From: JACJXF01 sp038316435
GTDB lineage: Bacteria; Bacteroidota; Bacteroidia; Bacteroidales; GCA-2748055
Assembly: GCA_038316435.1 (NCBI GenBank)
Contig: JBBQAQ010000004.1
Location: 62,001-126,000, forward strand
Direction: 5' to 3'
DNA length: 64,000 nt
Part shown: positions 1 through 9,683 of the stretch, piece after piece
Layout of the letters: each line of letters opens with the position of its first letter
Position numbering within the stretch: the stretch's first letter is position 1
The notes under the pieces: generated by a model
Seen by the model: only the letters and a program-made list of their open reading frames with translations
Told to the model about the DNA's origin: nothing
Database searches by the model: none
Position numbers and translations under genes: made by a program

Positions 1-1585
1 AATAAGCATTTACTACTCCACCTGTTTTACTAAGCCTGGCAAACCTGATCATTTTATCGGGATTGCCGGGTTTTTTAACTTTCTGAGATTTATAAGAAAC
101 AGCTGAAGTAAGAAGAATATCTTTTAGTTCAGTAGCCGTAAGTGACGGGAAATATGATAATACGAGAGTTGCAACACCAGTTACAACAGGAGCCGACATG
201 CTGGTTCCTGTAGCATTTTTATAGGATTGGTTGGGTGTAGTGCTGTATATATCAACGCCGGGAGCAAAAAGATCGACTGTTTTTTTGCCATAATTAGTAA
301 AACCACCGGCCATTTCTTTTCCGTCTTTCCAATGTGTAGCGCCCACTTCAATCCATGTACTGCATTCACCCGTGTTATTGAGGTATTTTTTAGTTGGGAA
401 AGAGGGATACAAATCGCTGTCTTTTGAATCATTTCCTGCAGCATGAATTATCAGAACTCCGTGTTCATCGGCATAACGGAATGCTGAATCAACAAGTGAT
501 TTATAGGGAGAGTAATCTTTTCCAAAGCTCATATTTATAATTCGCGCACCGTTATCCACTGCATAAAAAACAGCGTTTGCTACATCTTTATCACGCTCAT
601 CCCCTGAAGGCACAACCCTAAGAACCATGATTTCAGCACTTTCGGAAATACCCGCAATTCCCAGCTTATTATTTCTGTTGGCGGTAACAATACCAGCAAC
701 ATGGGTTCCGTGCAAAGCATCAGGACCTTCAACCAAATTATTACCATAGTTTTTAGCAGTAAAATCAGTGTATACATCCCCTACAATATATCTCGGATCG
801 AATGCAGTGTTCAATTTATAATTCAGGTTGGTATCATAATACTTGATTCCTTCATCCAGCATACTTAACTGAAAATTTTGGGCTTTTATTTTCCGCATAA
901 AAAAGGATGCTTCCTCCACGCTATCTATTCCTGAATTAATTGATTCTAAGTCATTTATGCTAAATGTATCTTTCTTCAAATAGGTTGAGAGGATAATCTC
1001 AGAATTAATTACTTTGTTTTTAAAAGCTGTAATGTTTGCATAGGCTTCCTTATTTTCAGAAAGTTGCTTTTCGTAATCGGTTTTTAATTTTATATAATAG
1101 TCATAATCCTCCAAATCCTTGTTAATCAGCGACTCTCCTTCCTTGAGTTCAAACTTCTTGCTATAAATTGCATATTGACGGGTTAGTTCCCATGTATCCT
1201 GATTTACATAAGTACTATCCGGTCCGCCTATAAAATCCCAGCCATTTATATCGTCTACGTAGCCATTATTATCGTCATCTTTACCGTTTCCGGCAATTTC
1301 ATCTGAGTTTGTCCATATTGAAGTTTTAAGATCTTCATGGTCGGTTTCGATTCCTGAGTCGATAATTGCCACAACAATTTTGGAAGGTTTTTTCCCTATT
1401 AAAAGCTCGTTATATGCTCGTTCGGTGCTTACTCCGATAATTCCATCATGGGATCTGTCGAGATTAAACCAATTTGCCGGAGCTTTTTTAACTGAATCCG
1501 GAAGAATGATTTCATCGCTTCCATAGGAAAATTGGCTCATTGAAAGAACCAGACCAAAACTTACAATCAGATAACTAAATTTCAT
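1..1585 (-). CDS. S8 family serine peptidase (subtilase), C-terminus cut by window edge
   Basis: The frame opens at an ATG at 1585 and stays open to base 1, so about 528 N-terminal residues are present. A signal peptide ends near residue 22. The subtilisin triad is complete: Asp76 in AIIDSGIETDHEDL, His292 in HGTHVAGI and Ser462 in GTSMSAPVV, with the oxyanion Asn in HAAGNDS. About 215 residues separate Asp and His, far more than in subtilisin. The stretch around residues 120-240 is charged and helical and is probably a coiled-coil insertion, as in several secreted Bacteroidota subtilases. It probably degrades proteins outside the cell or in the periplasm. A T9SS C-terminal signal may lie beyond the edge and cannot be seen. 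The neighbouring epimerase lies 102 bp upstream on the same strand, but a shared operon is not evident. The family call is firm; the substrate is unknown. Confidence 0.93.
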   Translation of the reverse strand, partial: MKFSYLIVSFGLVLSMSQFSYGSDEIILPDSVKKAPANWFNLDRSHDGIIGVSTERAYNELLIGKKPSKIVVAIIDSGIETDHEDLKTSIWTNSDEIAGNGKDDDNNGYVDDINGWDFIGGPDSTYVNQDTWELTRQYAIYSKKFELKEGESLINKDLEDYDYYIKLKTDYEKQLSENKEAYANITAFKNKVINSEIILSTYLKKDTFSINDLESINSGIDSVEEASFFMRKIKAQNFQLSMLDEGIKYYDTNLNYKLNTAFDPRYIVGDVYTDFTAKNYGNNLVEGPDALHGTHVAGIVTANRNNKLGIAGISESAEIMVLRVVPSGDERDKDVANAVFYAVDNGARIINMSFGKDYSPYKSLVDSAFRYADEHGVLIIHAAGNDSKDSDLYPSFPTKKYLNNTGECSTWIEVGATHWKDGKEMAGGFTNYGKKTVDLFAPGVDIYSTTPNQSYKNATGTSMSAPVVTGVATLVLSYFPSLTATELKDILLTSAVSYKSQKVKKPGNPDKMIRFARLSKTGGVVNAY

Positions 1586-1687
1586 AGAATATTTAAATAT
1601 GGTTAATAGTGTATGTTAAAATACATTAAATCAATGCTTTCAGAAAATGAAATAGTGTTTTATACTTTATTCCCAACCTTGAATCTT

Positions 1688-2839
1688 TTACTGGCTTACG
1701 CTGAAGCTATAAACAGTAAGATGCTCATAAAGTTTACCAGGTTCCAGAATTGTTGAAGGAAATGCAGGCTGGTTAGGCGAATCAGGAAAAAACTGAGGTT
1801 CCAAAGCAAGTGCATTTCTGAAATTATAGAGTTTACCAGATTTGCCGGTAACTTTTCCGCTCATAAAATTGCCACTATAAAACTGCATACCCGGCTGATT
1901 GGTGGAAACTTCAAGAACTCTTTTTGAAACAGGATCGGTAAGACGCACTGCCAAATCGAGTTCGCCTGATTTGCTATTTAAAACCCAGTTATGATCATAC
2001 CCATTTCCATAAAAGATCTGTTTATTTTCGGTTTTATTAATTCCATCTCCAATTAAAACTGGATTTCTAAGATCGAAAGGTGTGTTTTCAACAGGCATAA
2101 GCTCCCCTGTAGGAATAAGAGTGGAATCTACAGGAGTAATTGCATCGGCGAAAATCTGAATCTGATGTCCGAGAATTGAGCCACTTCCCTCTCCTCCCAA
2201 GTTAAAATAAGCATGATTCGTAAGGTTGATAACTGTTTTCTTATCTGTTTGAGCAGTGATTTTTAACTCCAGCTTATTATCAGGAGTAAGCGTATATACT
2301 GCGGTTGCTTTAATATTCCCGGGAAATCCAGCTTCCATATCAGTAGCCTCATAAACCATGGTAACACTGTGTTTCTGTTTTGTTGCCTTCCAAACTTTCT
2401 TAGATATAGCATTTTTCCCTGAATGGAGGCAATTTTCACCATCATTTTTCTGAAGCTGATATTTTACACCGTCGAGTTCAAATAAACCTTTAGCAATACG
2501 GTTTGCGTAAGGTCCTACGATGCATCCAAGATTCATGTTATCAGTGAGATATCCGTTAATATTACTATATCCGAGAGTAACATCAGCATAGTTACCATCT
2601 TTATCAGGAGCTATAACAGATACGATGCTTGCCCCATAATTAGTTAACTGTACTGTGATTCCCCCGATATTCTGCAAGGTAAATAATTCAACTTTTGTGT
2701 CGTTAATAATGGTATCGAAGCTTTGCGGGGAAAGAAGAAGCGAGTTAACTGTTGAACCCGCCTTTTCACTTTTAGTATTGCAAGAATTCAAAACAGAGAT
2801 CAGTGCAATTGAACTCAGAACGATGGATATTACTTTCAT
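1688..2839 (-). CDS. galM: Aldose 1-epimerase (galactose mutarotase), lipoprotein form
   Basis: A 383-residue protein that interconverts the alpha and beta anomers of galactose and related sugars. Family landmarks are in order: substrate His139 (CLHSGKN), catalytic acid His209 in NLTNHAYFNLGG, Asp282 in GYDHNWVLN, QPGMQFYSGNFMSG, and catalytic base Glu347 in LALEPQFFPDSPNQP. The N-terminus is a lipoprotein signal with the lipobox LNSC at Cys20, so the enzyme is probably anchored in the periplasm rather than cytoplasmic. This is common for Bacteroidota mutarotases that work with outer-membrane glycan uptake. No other sugar gene is adjacent. Its length is slightly above the usual 340-350 because of the signal and linker. 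Confidence 0.95.
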   Translation of the reverse strand: MKVISIVLSSIALISVLNSCNTKSEKAGSTVNSLLLSPQSFDTIINDTKVELFTLQNIGGITVQLTNYGASIVSVIAPDKDGNYADVTLGYSNINGYLTDNMNLGCIVGPYANRIAKGLFELDGVKYQLQKNDGENCLHSGKNAISKKVWKATKQKHSVTMVYEATDMEAGFPGNIKATAVYTLTPDNKLELKITAQTDKKTVINLTNHAYFNLGGEGSGSILGHQIQIFADAITPVDSTLIPTGELMPVENTPFDLRNPVLIGDGINKTENKQIFYGNGYDHNWVLNSKSGELDLAVRLTDPVSKRVLEVSTNQPGMQFYSGNFMSGKVTGKSGKLYNFRNALALEPQFFPDSPNQPAFPSTILEPGKLYEHLTVYSFSVSQ

Positions 2840-3137
2840 AACAGATAGGATTTTGTTTTAGTTTATAAAGCTAAAAAAAGTCTGCAAGATTAAGGTATGG
2901 TGAAGGTGATTTTTTACTATGCGCATAACAAACATGTTAAAAGAACGCAAGAAATTCATTCAAATTGTAAATCCTGTATATTTGCAATTCCAATAGAAAT
3001 AAGCTGAAACATACATAACCCATATAGCAAACATATCAGACCAATTTATAAAATGAGTAATGACTCAAAAAAAATCATTAGTCCATTAAACCTTTAACAA
3101 AACCATTAGTCAAACCTGCATATAAAAATTATCAGAA

Positions 3138-3590
3138 ATGAAATACAGAATAATTGTTTTTATAGCATTGGCAGTCTGGTTCTTATTTGGAACAGGCCAT
3201 TCGATCGCATTTGGGCAGCAGGATAATATTAAACGTGAACAGTTAAAAGCCAAATTATCACCTGAACAAATTGCTATATTAGAAACCAACAGGGCAAGCA
3301 TTTCGGAGACTCGCAGGGCTTTTAAAGCTAGTCTCACGAGGGAACAAATTGAAATGCTTGAGAACAGCAACCTTACAATAGAACAAAGGAGAGCTAACCT
3401 GAAAGCTTCGTTAACTGCACAGCAACAGCAAGCCATAAATGAAAACCGCAGGATCCATCAGGCTCAGAAACAGGCATTCAGGAATTCATTAACGGTTCAG
3501 CAAAAGCAAAACATGAAAAAAGCTTATATTCAGAAGAAGGGGAAATTCAATGCCAGTCCGGGTCTTAGGCGTTCCAAACGGATCAGGTGA
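3138..3590 (+). CDS. Secreted helical protein with four short degenerate repeats, unknown function
   Basis: A 150-residue protein with a signal peptide (cleavage probably after HSIAFGQ). The mature part is made of about four degenerate repeats of the form K-x-x-L-(S/T)-x-E-Q-x-x-x-L-E-x-N, starting near residues 35, 62, 92 and 119, with many Gln, Lys and Arg. It should be entirely alpha-helical and basic at its C-terminus (RRSKRIR). The repeat style resembles periplasmic helical chaperone-like or DUF4890-type proteins of Bacteroidota, but I do not recognise a named family. The next gene, also secreted, starts 52 bp later on the same strand, so co-transcription is likely. I infer a periplasmic, possibly stress-related role only weakly. 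Confidence 0.75.
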   Translation: MKYRIIVFIALAVWFLFGTGHSIAFGQQDNIKREQLKAKLSPEQIAILETNRASISETRRAFKASLTREQIEMLENSNLTIEQRRANLKASLTAQQQQAINENRRIHQAQKQAFRNSLTVQQKQNMKKAYIQKKGKFNASPGLRRSKRIR

Positions 3591-3642
3591 TGGTAGCACT
3601 GAACTAAAATTTTAAATTACGAATTTCCATTTAAAGAAAACT

Positions 3643-4527
3643 ATGAAGAACATACACATATTCATTCTCATATTATCCCTGTTCGCAGGGATAAACTCAT
3701 TTGCACAAGAGCAGGAAAGTAAACTTGATTCGGTTCTTGATGCAATACTTTTTGAAGATGAAGATCTTCTTAAATTGCTATATGAAGATGTAAATTATCA
3801 ATTTCTCTATACCCGGCTTAATTATAACAGCAAAAGCTTGTACGCCGGACGCCCAATAGGAGTGGATCAATACGATCTTTCAGCTCAGGTACATTATTTT
3901 CATTCTTCGGGTTTTAATCTGGGAATTGCTGGTGTTGCCTACAGTGAATTTAAGCCCAAATATAATACAACTGTTCTGTCTGCCGGTTATTTTCATAAAT
4001 TTAAAAATCCCGACCCTTTAAGCATAAGAACCTCATATTCAAGATATTTCTTTGAGGAAATTGATTCTGTGGAATCGAGTAGTTTTAACTCTAGTGTGAA
4101 TTTCGGAACCTCATTTACAAAAAAACATTTTGGAAGTTCAGCCAATATCACTTTTTTAATTGGAGATGACTACAGCACTCAAATTGACCTAAGTGCCTGG
4201 GGAAGCTTTAATCTCTTAAAATTCGGCTATTCAAATAAACTAAGTTTTGAGCCAGAACTATCAGTATATTTTGGAAACCAAACTGCTATTTATGGTCAAT
4301 TTGGAGTTGATGCAATCAATCAATGGTATTTAAACAATCAAGGCAGCGTTTTTGGTCTGATTAACACCGAAATTGCAATTCCTTTTACATTATCCATAAA
4401 AGATTTCGATCTGGAAGCAGGATATTATCTGGATGTTCCAAGAGCATTAGGATTAGAACCAAAAATGGATCCTGTTTCATGGTTTGGAATTAGTGTTTCG
4501 TATATGTTTGATTTGAGTAAGAAGTAG
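3643..4527 (+). CDS. Secreted probable outer-membrane beta-barrel protein, unknown function
   Basis: A 294-residue protein with a clear signal peptide (hydrophobic residues 5-17, cleavage near NSFAQ). The mature chain starts with an acidic segment (residues 25-45), followed by alternating aromatic/polar strands such as VHYFHSSGFNLGIAGVAYSEF and YNTTVLSAGYFHKF, and ends in the aromatic strand FGISVSYMFDL. This pattern is typical of small outer-membrane barrels. It follows the repeat protein by 52 bp and may share its transcript. No recognised domain was identified. It is a real gene by length, signal and strand pattern. Confidence 0.75.
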   Translation: MKNIHIFILILSLFAGINSFAQEQESKLDSVLDAILFEDEDLLKLLYEDVNYQFLYTRLNYNSKSLYAGRPIGVDQYDLSAQVHYFHSSGFNLGIAGVAYSEFKPKYNTTVLSAGYFHKFKNPDPLSIRTSYSRYFFEEIDSVESSSFNSSVNFGTSFTKKHFGSSANITFLIGDDYSTQIDLSAWGSFNLLKFGYSNKLSFEPELSVYFGNQTAIYGQFGVDAINQWYLNNQGSVFGLINTEIAIPFTLSIKDFDLEAGYYLDVPRALGLEPKMDPVSWFGISVSYMFDLSKK

Positions 4528-4669
4528 CTCATTCGGAAAATTACGGTAAGTATGTCTATCTTTTTTTGAAAACTGCGGGATGTAATCATCCTTATTTATA
4601 ATGTCTTTTTGGCGAATGACAAATGAAATGTGGGAATTATTTGTATTTTTAGCCCATTAATTTCATTAT

Positions 4670-5374
4670 ATGATCATTCAGGTTTTCCAGCACGTGTCCT
4701 TTGAGGGTCCTGCTTATATTGAAGAAATTGCCGAATCGAATTCCCACGATCTGCATATTTGTCGTTTTGATGAAGGTGAACAGCCCGTTCCCCCTACCGA
4801 TTACGATATGCTTATTGTAATGGGAGGTCCCATGAATATATTCGAAGAATCCAATTATCCTTGGTTAACAGCCGAAAAAAAAGCTATCGAACAAGCTATT
4901 AAAAGTGATAAACTCATTTTTGGATTCTGTTTGGGCGCACAACTTATCGCCGATGTTTTAGGTGCTCGTGTTTATAAAAACAAAGAAAAGGAAATTGGCT
5001 GGTATCCTATAAGCCGTATTGAACCCGGAACAGGAAATCTACCGCTCCAGTTTTTACCTGATATTGCAACTGTTTTTCACTGGCACGGTGAAACTTTTGA
5101 TATCCCAAAAAACGCTGTTCGCCTGTACAGCTCAGAAGCAACTGAAAACCAGGCATTTCTATATGAATCAAATGTTCTGGCTATGCAATTCCACCTGGAA
5201 ATGCTTCAACCCTCAATCGAAGACCTTGCGCATTATGCCAAATCTGATTTAAGTGAAGGGAAATATGTAATGTCGACCCGGGAAATGCTTGAAAACTATA
5301 CTAAATACGAAGTATCCAATAAAAAAATGCTTCGTAATTTGTTTAAGTACTTTGTTAAAGAAATGGATTTATAA
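4670..5374 (+). CDS. Type 1 glutamine amidotransferase (GMP synthase-like GATase1 domain)
   Basis: A 234-residue stand-alone class I glutamine amidotransferase-like protein. The nucleophile is Cys87 in GFCLGAQLIA; the charge-relay His175 and Glu177 are in QFHLEML; the glycine-rich oxyanion segment is MGGPMNI (residues 51-57). It looks cytoplasmic, with no signal. Stand-alone members of this COG0518-type family usually lack a synthase partner and have poorly known substrates (gamma-glutamyl hydrolysis is one possibility). The sigma-factor gene starts 14 bp after its stop, so it may be the first gene of that transcript, although the functions are not obviously linked. Confidence 0.9.
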   Translation: MIIQVFQHVSFEGPAYIEEIAESNSHDLHICRFDEGEQPVPPTDYDMLIVMGGPMNIFEESNYPWLTAEKKAIEQAIKSDKLIFGFCLGAQLIADVLGARVYKNKEKEIGWYPISRIEPGTGNLPLQFLPDIATVFHWHGETFDIPKNAVRLYSSEATENQAFLYESNVLAMQFHLEMLQPSIEDLAHYAKSDLSEGKYVMSTREMLENYTKYEVSNKKMLRNLFKYFVKEMDL

Positions 5375-5388
5375 TCCCTCTAAAACAG

Positions 5389-5937
5389 ATGGCAACGCTC
5401 CCAAATACGCTTTATGCTAACTTCGAGAAGCTGTTTAGAGATTATTTCACCCCACTGGTCTGGTATTCAATGAAAATCGTTAAGGATCAAGACACTGCAA
5501 GGGAAATTGTTCATTCTGTTTTCGTGAAGCTTTGGGAAAAAGCCGATACAATTGATTTTACGAGGCCTGTTAAACCGTATCTTTATACTTCTGTATATAA
5601 TGGCTCAGTAAATTATTTGCGGGATCATAAAAAGTTTACCAGTGAGGAAAAAATTGATCCCGGAGCAGCAATTCAGCAACACGATCATCTGGAAACACAG
5701 GAAGCTGAAGAGAGAATTTATGCAGCTATTGCTTCTCTCCCCGATAAAACCAGAGAAATATTTGAGCTAAGCCGCTTTGAAAACAAAAAATATCAGGAAA
5801 TAGCCGATAAACTTAATATTTCGGTTAAAACAGTTGAAGCAAGAATGTCGGAAGCTTTAAAACTTCTAAGAGTGAAGCTGAGCGACTATATTAAAATACT
5901 CATTATTATTACTATTGAATTATTTTCAAGAAACTAG
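5389..5937 (+). CDS. ECF RNA polymerase sigma factor (FecI-like)
   Basis: A 182-residue sigma-70 family ECF factor. Region 2 is seen at residues 10-75 (FRDYFTPLVWYSMKIVKD, AREIVHSVFVKLWEKAD) and region 4 at about residues 115-170, with the helix-turn-helix KYQEIADKLNISVKTVEARMSEALKLLR. The gene is followed by a FecR-type anti-sigma factor and an STN-domain receptor, the standard Bacteroidota cell-surface signalling arrangement. Its likely target is its own receptor operon. A hydrophobic tail (residues 166-178) is slightly unusual and could reach the membrane. Confidence 0.95.
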   Translation: MATLPNTLYANFEKLFRDYFTPLVWYSMKIVKDQDTAREIVHSVFVKLWEKADTIDFTRPVKPYLYTSVYNGSVNYLRDHKKFTSEEKIDPGAAIQQHDHLETQEAEERIYAAIASLPDKTREIFELSRFENKKYQEIADKLNISVKTVEARMSEALKLLRVKLSDYIKILIIITIELFSRN

Positions 5938-5992
5938 ATAAAATTGATAGGGTAAAACTAAAGTCATGTGTGTATAGATTGAAGAAGAAAAA

Positions 5993-7009
5993 ATGAAAAA
6001 CGGTAAGGACCATATTATTCCACTTGAGCTGATTAGCAGGTTTCTTTCGGGCGAATCCACTGATAAGGAAAACGACATGCTTAATCAATGGCTTGCCGAA
6101 TCTCCTGAAAACGCTGGTATTCTTGAAGAGTATCGTAAAGTTTGGGCGCATACCGGGATCCTTGAAGGTAAGCCAGTTTTTGATCTTGATGACGAATGGC
6201 AACATTTCCAGGAAAATGTTAATCCCTCTAAAAAAGAAAATGATTTGTGGAACTTCCTCGCAGGACCAAAATTCTTTGGATCATTTTATCGAATGGCGGC
6301 AGTGGTGGCCATGGGACTTATTCTTGGATACAGCATGTTTTATTTTGGCAAACAGTTTTCTACCACAAGTTTTCAGGCACAGCTTGGCAAAGAAAGAATT
6401 GAACTTCCTGATGGTTCTGTGGTAATTCTAAATAAAGGTGCGGAAATAACCTATCCGGAAAAGTTCTCTAAAGATAACCGATTGGTAAGTTTTAGTGGAG
6501 AAGCTTTTTTTCAGATACAGAAAGATCCTGAGCGCCCATTCATTATTCGCAGCAACAACCTTAGTATTCGCGTTCTTGGAACCAGTTTCAACGTAAAGGC
6601 GCAACCAGACTCCCCCGAAATTGAAGTAATCGTAAATACCGGAAGAGTAGCCCTGTATGAAGGTTCAGACAGAAAAAATGAGAAAAATATTATAGCAGGA
6701 CAAAAAGCAGTTTATTATAAAACTCTGAATAAAATATCGGTATCTGAAAATACTAATCCTAACTTTTTAGCCTGGACAACAGGAAAAATGATCTTTGATG
6801 GAAGCCCGCTTTCGGAAGTTTTAGAAGTACTTTCATCGGTTTATCATAAGAAATTTATTATTAGCTCAGAAAAAATAAAGAACTGCCGGCTTACAGTAAG
6901 CTTTGAAAATCAGGAACTGCCTGCCGTATTAAAGATACTTGAAACCACTCTCGATATTGAATTCACGGAAAATGCAGGAATAATGCAGGTTGACGGTCCC
7001 GGTTGTTAA
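5993..7009 (+). CDS. FecR family anti-sigma factor / signal transducer
   Basis: A 338-residue inner-membrane protein. A cytoplasmic N-terminal part (residues 1-95) contains a short sigma-binding helical region. One transmembrane helix lies near residues 100-120 (AAVVAMGLILGYSMFYFG). The periplasmic FecR domain includes ERIELPDGSVVILNKGAEI, VSFSGEAFFQIQKD and RVLGTSFNVKA, followed by the C-terminal domain (DUF4974) from about residue 258. It relays ligand binding at the partner receptor to the sigma factor encoded 55 bp upstream. Its end overlaps or abuts the receptor gene, implying translational coupling. Confidence 0.95.
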   Translation: MKNGKDHIIPLELISRFLSGESTDKENDMLNQWLAESPENAGILEEYRKVWAHTGILEGKPVFDLDDEWQHFQENVNPSKKENDLWNFLAGPKFFGSFYRMAAVVAMGLILGYSMFYFGKQFSTTSFQAQLGKERIELPDGSVVILNKGAEITYPEKFSKDNRLVSFSGEAFFQIQKDPERPFIIRSNNLSIRVLGTSFNVKAQPDSPEIEVIVNTGRVALYEGSDRKNEKNIIAGQKAVYYKTLNKISVSENTNPNFLAWTTGKMIFDGSPLSEVLEVLSSVYHKKFIISSEKIKNCRLTVSFENQELPAVLKILETTLDIEFTENAGIMQVDGPGC

Positions 7010-7026
7010 GGAATCATATCCAGATC

Positions 7027-9681
7027 ATGCGAATGACTTTTCTGAAAAATATTTTATTTTCATGGCTGCTATTTACCATATCAAGTCTGGTGATGGCGCA
7101 GAATTTTCCCGCCCAAACCACTATTTCTCTTCACCTTCGGCAAGCTAACCTTCCACTTATTTTGGAAGAATTAACAAAATTAAGCGGTGCAAGTTTTTCA
7201 TACAATCCTGATAAAATTGATTCTAAAAAAACTCTCAATATTGATGCCAATAATGAAACAATTGATGAAATACTTCAGAAAATTCTCCCTGAAATGGAGC
7301 TTGAATACTTCTTTATTGAAAACAAAATCGTACTAAAAAAAGCAAAAGAGAAAAGCGTAAACCAGAATATTCAGGCAACTCAGGCCTATTACACACTTAG
7401 CGGTTTTATTACAGATTTAGCAAGTGGGGAAGTTTTAATTGGAGCCGGCATAACGGTTCCCGGAACGCCAATTGGAACAACAACCAACGAATACGGTTTT
7501 TATTCAATTCGCCTTCCCTCCGGACCGAATAGCATATCCTATTCCTTTATCGGGTATGAAAAAATTCTTAAAACCTTCATTTTAAATACCGATACACGCA
7601 ACAGCATTGAACTAAATTCTGATGCCACAGAAATTGAAGAAGTTGTTATTAATGCGAATAGCGAAATAAAGGATATAACTAGCACCCAGACTTCCGAATC
7701 AGTTATAAAAGCTGGTGCAATTAGTGAAATGCCAGCATTCATGGGCGAATCGGATGTCATCAAATCGTTGCAAACACTGCCGGGCATAAAGTTTTTTGGT
7801 GATGGCTCCACTCTCTTTTATGTACGGGGAGGAAACCGCGATCAGAACATGATACTGGTTGATGAGGCCATTCTCTATAATCCTTCTCACATGCTTGGAT
7901 TGTTTTCATCTTTAAGTCCAGGATCAATAAACAGCATAAAAATTTACAAAGGCGATATACCCGCTGAATACGGCGGCCGGCTTTCTTCACTGATCGACAT
8001 TAAAACCAGGGAAGGAAACATGAAAAAGTTTCATTTCAGCGGGAATACAGGGCTTTTCGCAACAGGTCTGAGCGTTGAAGGTCCATTCTCGAAAGATAAA
8101 AGCTCATATTTTATTTCGGCAAGAAGGTCACAGCTCAAATGGATTTTTCGAAGCACTTCGCCAAATCTTGAAGACCTGTATTTTTCGGATTTGAATTTTA
8201 AATTTAATTTCCGACTGAATGATAATAATCGCTTATTCTTTTCCAGTTACACAGGAAAGGATAAATATCTGAACGGGAATAGCGGCAATTCAAACGGTAT
8301 TCAGTGGGAGAATGTTGCCGGCACCCTTCGCTGGAACCATCTTTTTAGCGAGAGACTTTTTTCTAATCTGAGTTTTACCGGGAGCCGGTACGATTACGAT
8401 TTTATTACATCGTCGCAGCGAAGCGAAATGTGGAATTCCCATATTTCGAATTTTGCATTGAAAACCGATTTTACATGGTACCAAAAGCCTGAAAACACGA
8501 TGAAATTTGGCTTTCTACTTGGGAATTATTATTTCAACCCGGGAAACTTCGAATCGGGCGTTAATACAAATCCCGATGTACCCAAAGTCCCTCAGAAAAA
8601 TACGCGCGAACAGGCATTATATTTTAGTAGCGAGCAACAAATAAGCGACAATATTTCACTTCGTTACGGGGCCAGATTATCCGGATGGAGTAATGTTGGT
8701 GAAGCCATCGAAGTTGTTTACGATGAAAATATGCAGGCCATCGACACCAGTTTTTATCCCAGCGGTAAAAAGTACAAACAATATCTTGTGCTTGAACCCC
8801 GCTTTTCCATGCGGTTTATGCTATCTGAAAAGGCCAGTATTAAAGCAGCATTTTCACGAACCAGCCAGTTTGTAAATCTTCTGAGTAATTCAATTAGTCC
8901 ATTTACATCAATGGAAGTGTGGTTGCCGGCATCGATAAACATTAAACCTCAGGTTTGCGAGCAATTTGTACTTGGCTATCAGCAAATATTTGGAAACGGT
9001 GAGTTTACAAGCTCTCTCGAAGGTTTTTACAAGAAAATGCATAATCAGATCGAGTATACCGATCATGCTCAAATGCTTTTTAATCCTTTTATAGAGGGAG
9101 AACTGAGATTTGGCAAGGTAAATTCTACAGGCATTGAGCTTATGGTTTCCAAAACTTCTGGAAACTTAACTGGATGGATGGCTTATACATTTTCCTCTAC
9201 CCATATGAATTTTGCCGGAATTAATAGTGGGAAAAATTTTCCTGCAAGCCACGACCGTCCGCATGTATTAAGTTTTTCAGGTCAGTATCAAATAAAGCCA
9301 CGATGGACTGTTTCTGCGAACTGGATCATTATGTCGGGCGGCACATATACTTCACCTACAGGATTTTATGTTTACAACAATCAGCAAATCCCTGTATATG
9401 AATTAAAAAATAATGAAAGACTTCCAGTTTATCATCGTTTAGATTTATCTACAGAATTGCAGCTTAATAAACCCGGTGCAAAGAGCGAGCATAAGCTAAA
9501 GTTTTCACTATTTAATGCCTATGGACGAAAAAATCCGATTGCTATAAACTATAATAAAATAGCAGATGAAAACGGAACAATTCTCGTGCCTGTCAATCAT
9601 GCTGTAATGCCTGATCTCATTAATACCATGACCTATTTATTTGGAGCAATTCCCTCCTTCTCATATTCATTTAGTTTTTAA
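7027..9681 (+). CDS. TonB-dependent receptor with STN signalling domain
   Basis: About 884 residues from the chosen ATG at 7027; an upstream TTG at 7003 is possible but adds an eight-residue polar extension before the signal peptide. Order: signal peptide (LLFTISSLVMAQ), STN domain (about residues 25-85, LRQANLPLILEELTKLSG), carboxypeptidase-like regulatory fold (about 120-200, SGFITDLASGEVLIGAGITV), TonB plug (about 230-340, YVRGGNRDQNMILVDEAIL) and 22-strand barrel ending in YSFSF. The STN domain should contact the FecR protein encoded just upstream, so this is a transducing receptor that induces its own uptake system. The following DUF4249 lipoprotein, 2 bp after its stop, is the usual partner. 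The ligand is unknown. Confidence 0.95.
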   Translation: MRMTFLKNILFSWLLFTISSLVMAQNFPAQTTISLHLRQANLPLILEELTKLSGASFSYNPDKIDSKKTLNIDANNETIDEILQKILPEMELEYFFIENKIVLKKAKEKSVNQNIQATQAYYTLSGFITDLASGEVLIGAGITVPGTPIGTTTNEYGFYSIRLPSGPNSISYSFIGYEKILKTFILNTDTRNSIELNSDATEIEEVVINANSEIKDITSTQTSESVIKAGAISEMPAFMGESDVIKSLQTLPGIKFFGDGSTLFYVRGGNRDQNMILVDEAILYNPSHMLGLFSSLSPGSINSIKIYKGDIPAEYGGRLSSLIDIKTREGNMKKFHFSGNTGLFATGLSVEGPFSKDKSSYFISARRSQLKWIFRSTSPNLEDLYFSDLNFKFNFRLNDNNRLFFSSYTGKDKYLNGNSGNSNGIQWENVAGTLRWNHLFSERLFSNLSFTGSRYDYDFITSSQRSEMWNSHISNFALKTDFTWYQKPENTMKFGFLLGNYYFNPGNFESGVNTNPDVPKVPQKNTREQALYFSSEQQISDNISLRYGARLSGWSNVGEAIEVVYDENMQAIDTSFYPSGKKYKQYLVLEPRFSMRFMLSEKASIKAAFSRTSQFVNLLSNSISPFTSMEVWLPASINIKPQVCEQFVLGYQQIFGNGEFTSSLEGFYKKMHNQIEYTDHAQMLFNPFIEGELRFGKVNSTGIELMVSKTSGNLTGWMAYTFSSTHMNFAGINSGKNFPASHDRPHVLSFSGQYQIKPRWTVSANWIIMSGGTYTSPTGFYVYNNQQIPVYELKNNERLPVYHRLDLSTELQLNKPGAKSEHKLKFSLFNAYGRKNPIAINYNKIADENGTILVPVNHAVMPDLINTMTYLFGAIPSFSYSFSF

Positions 9682-9683
9682 TT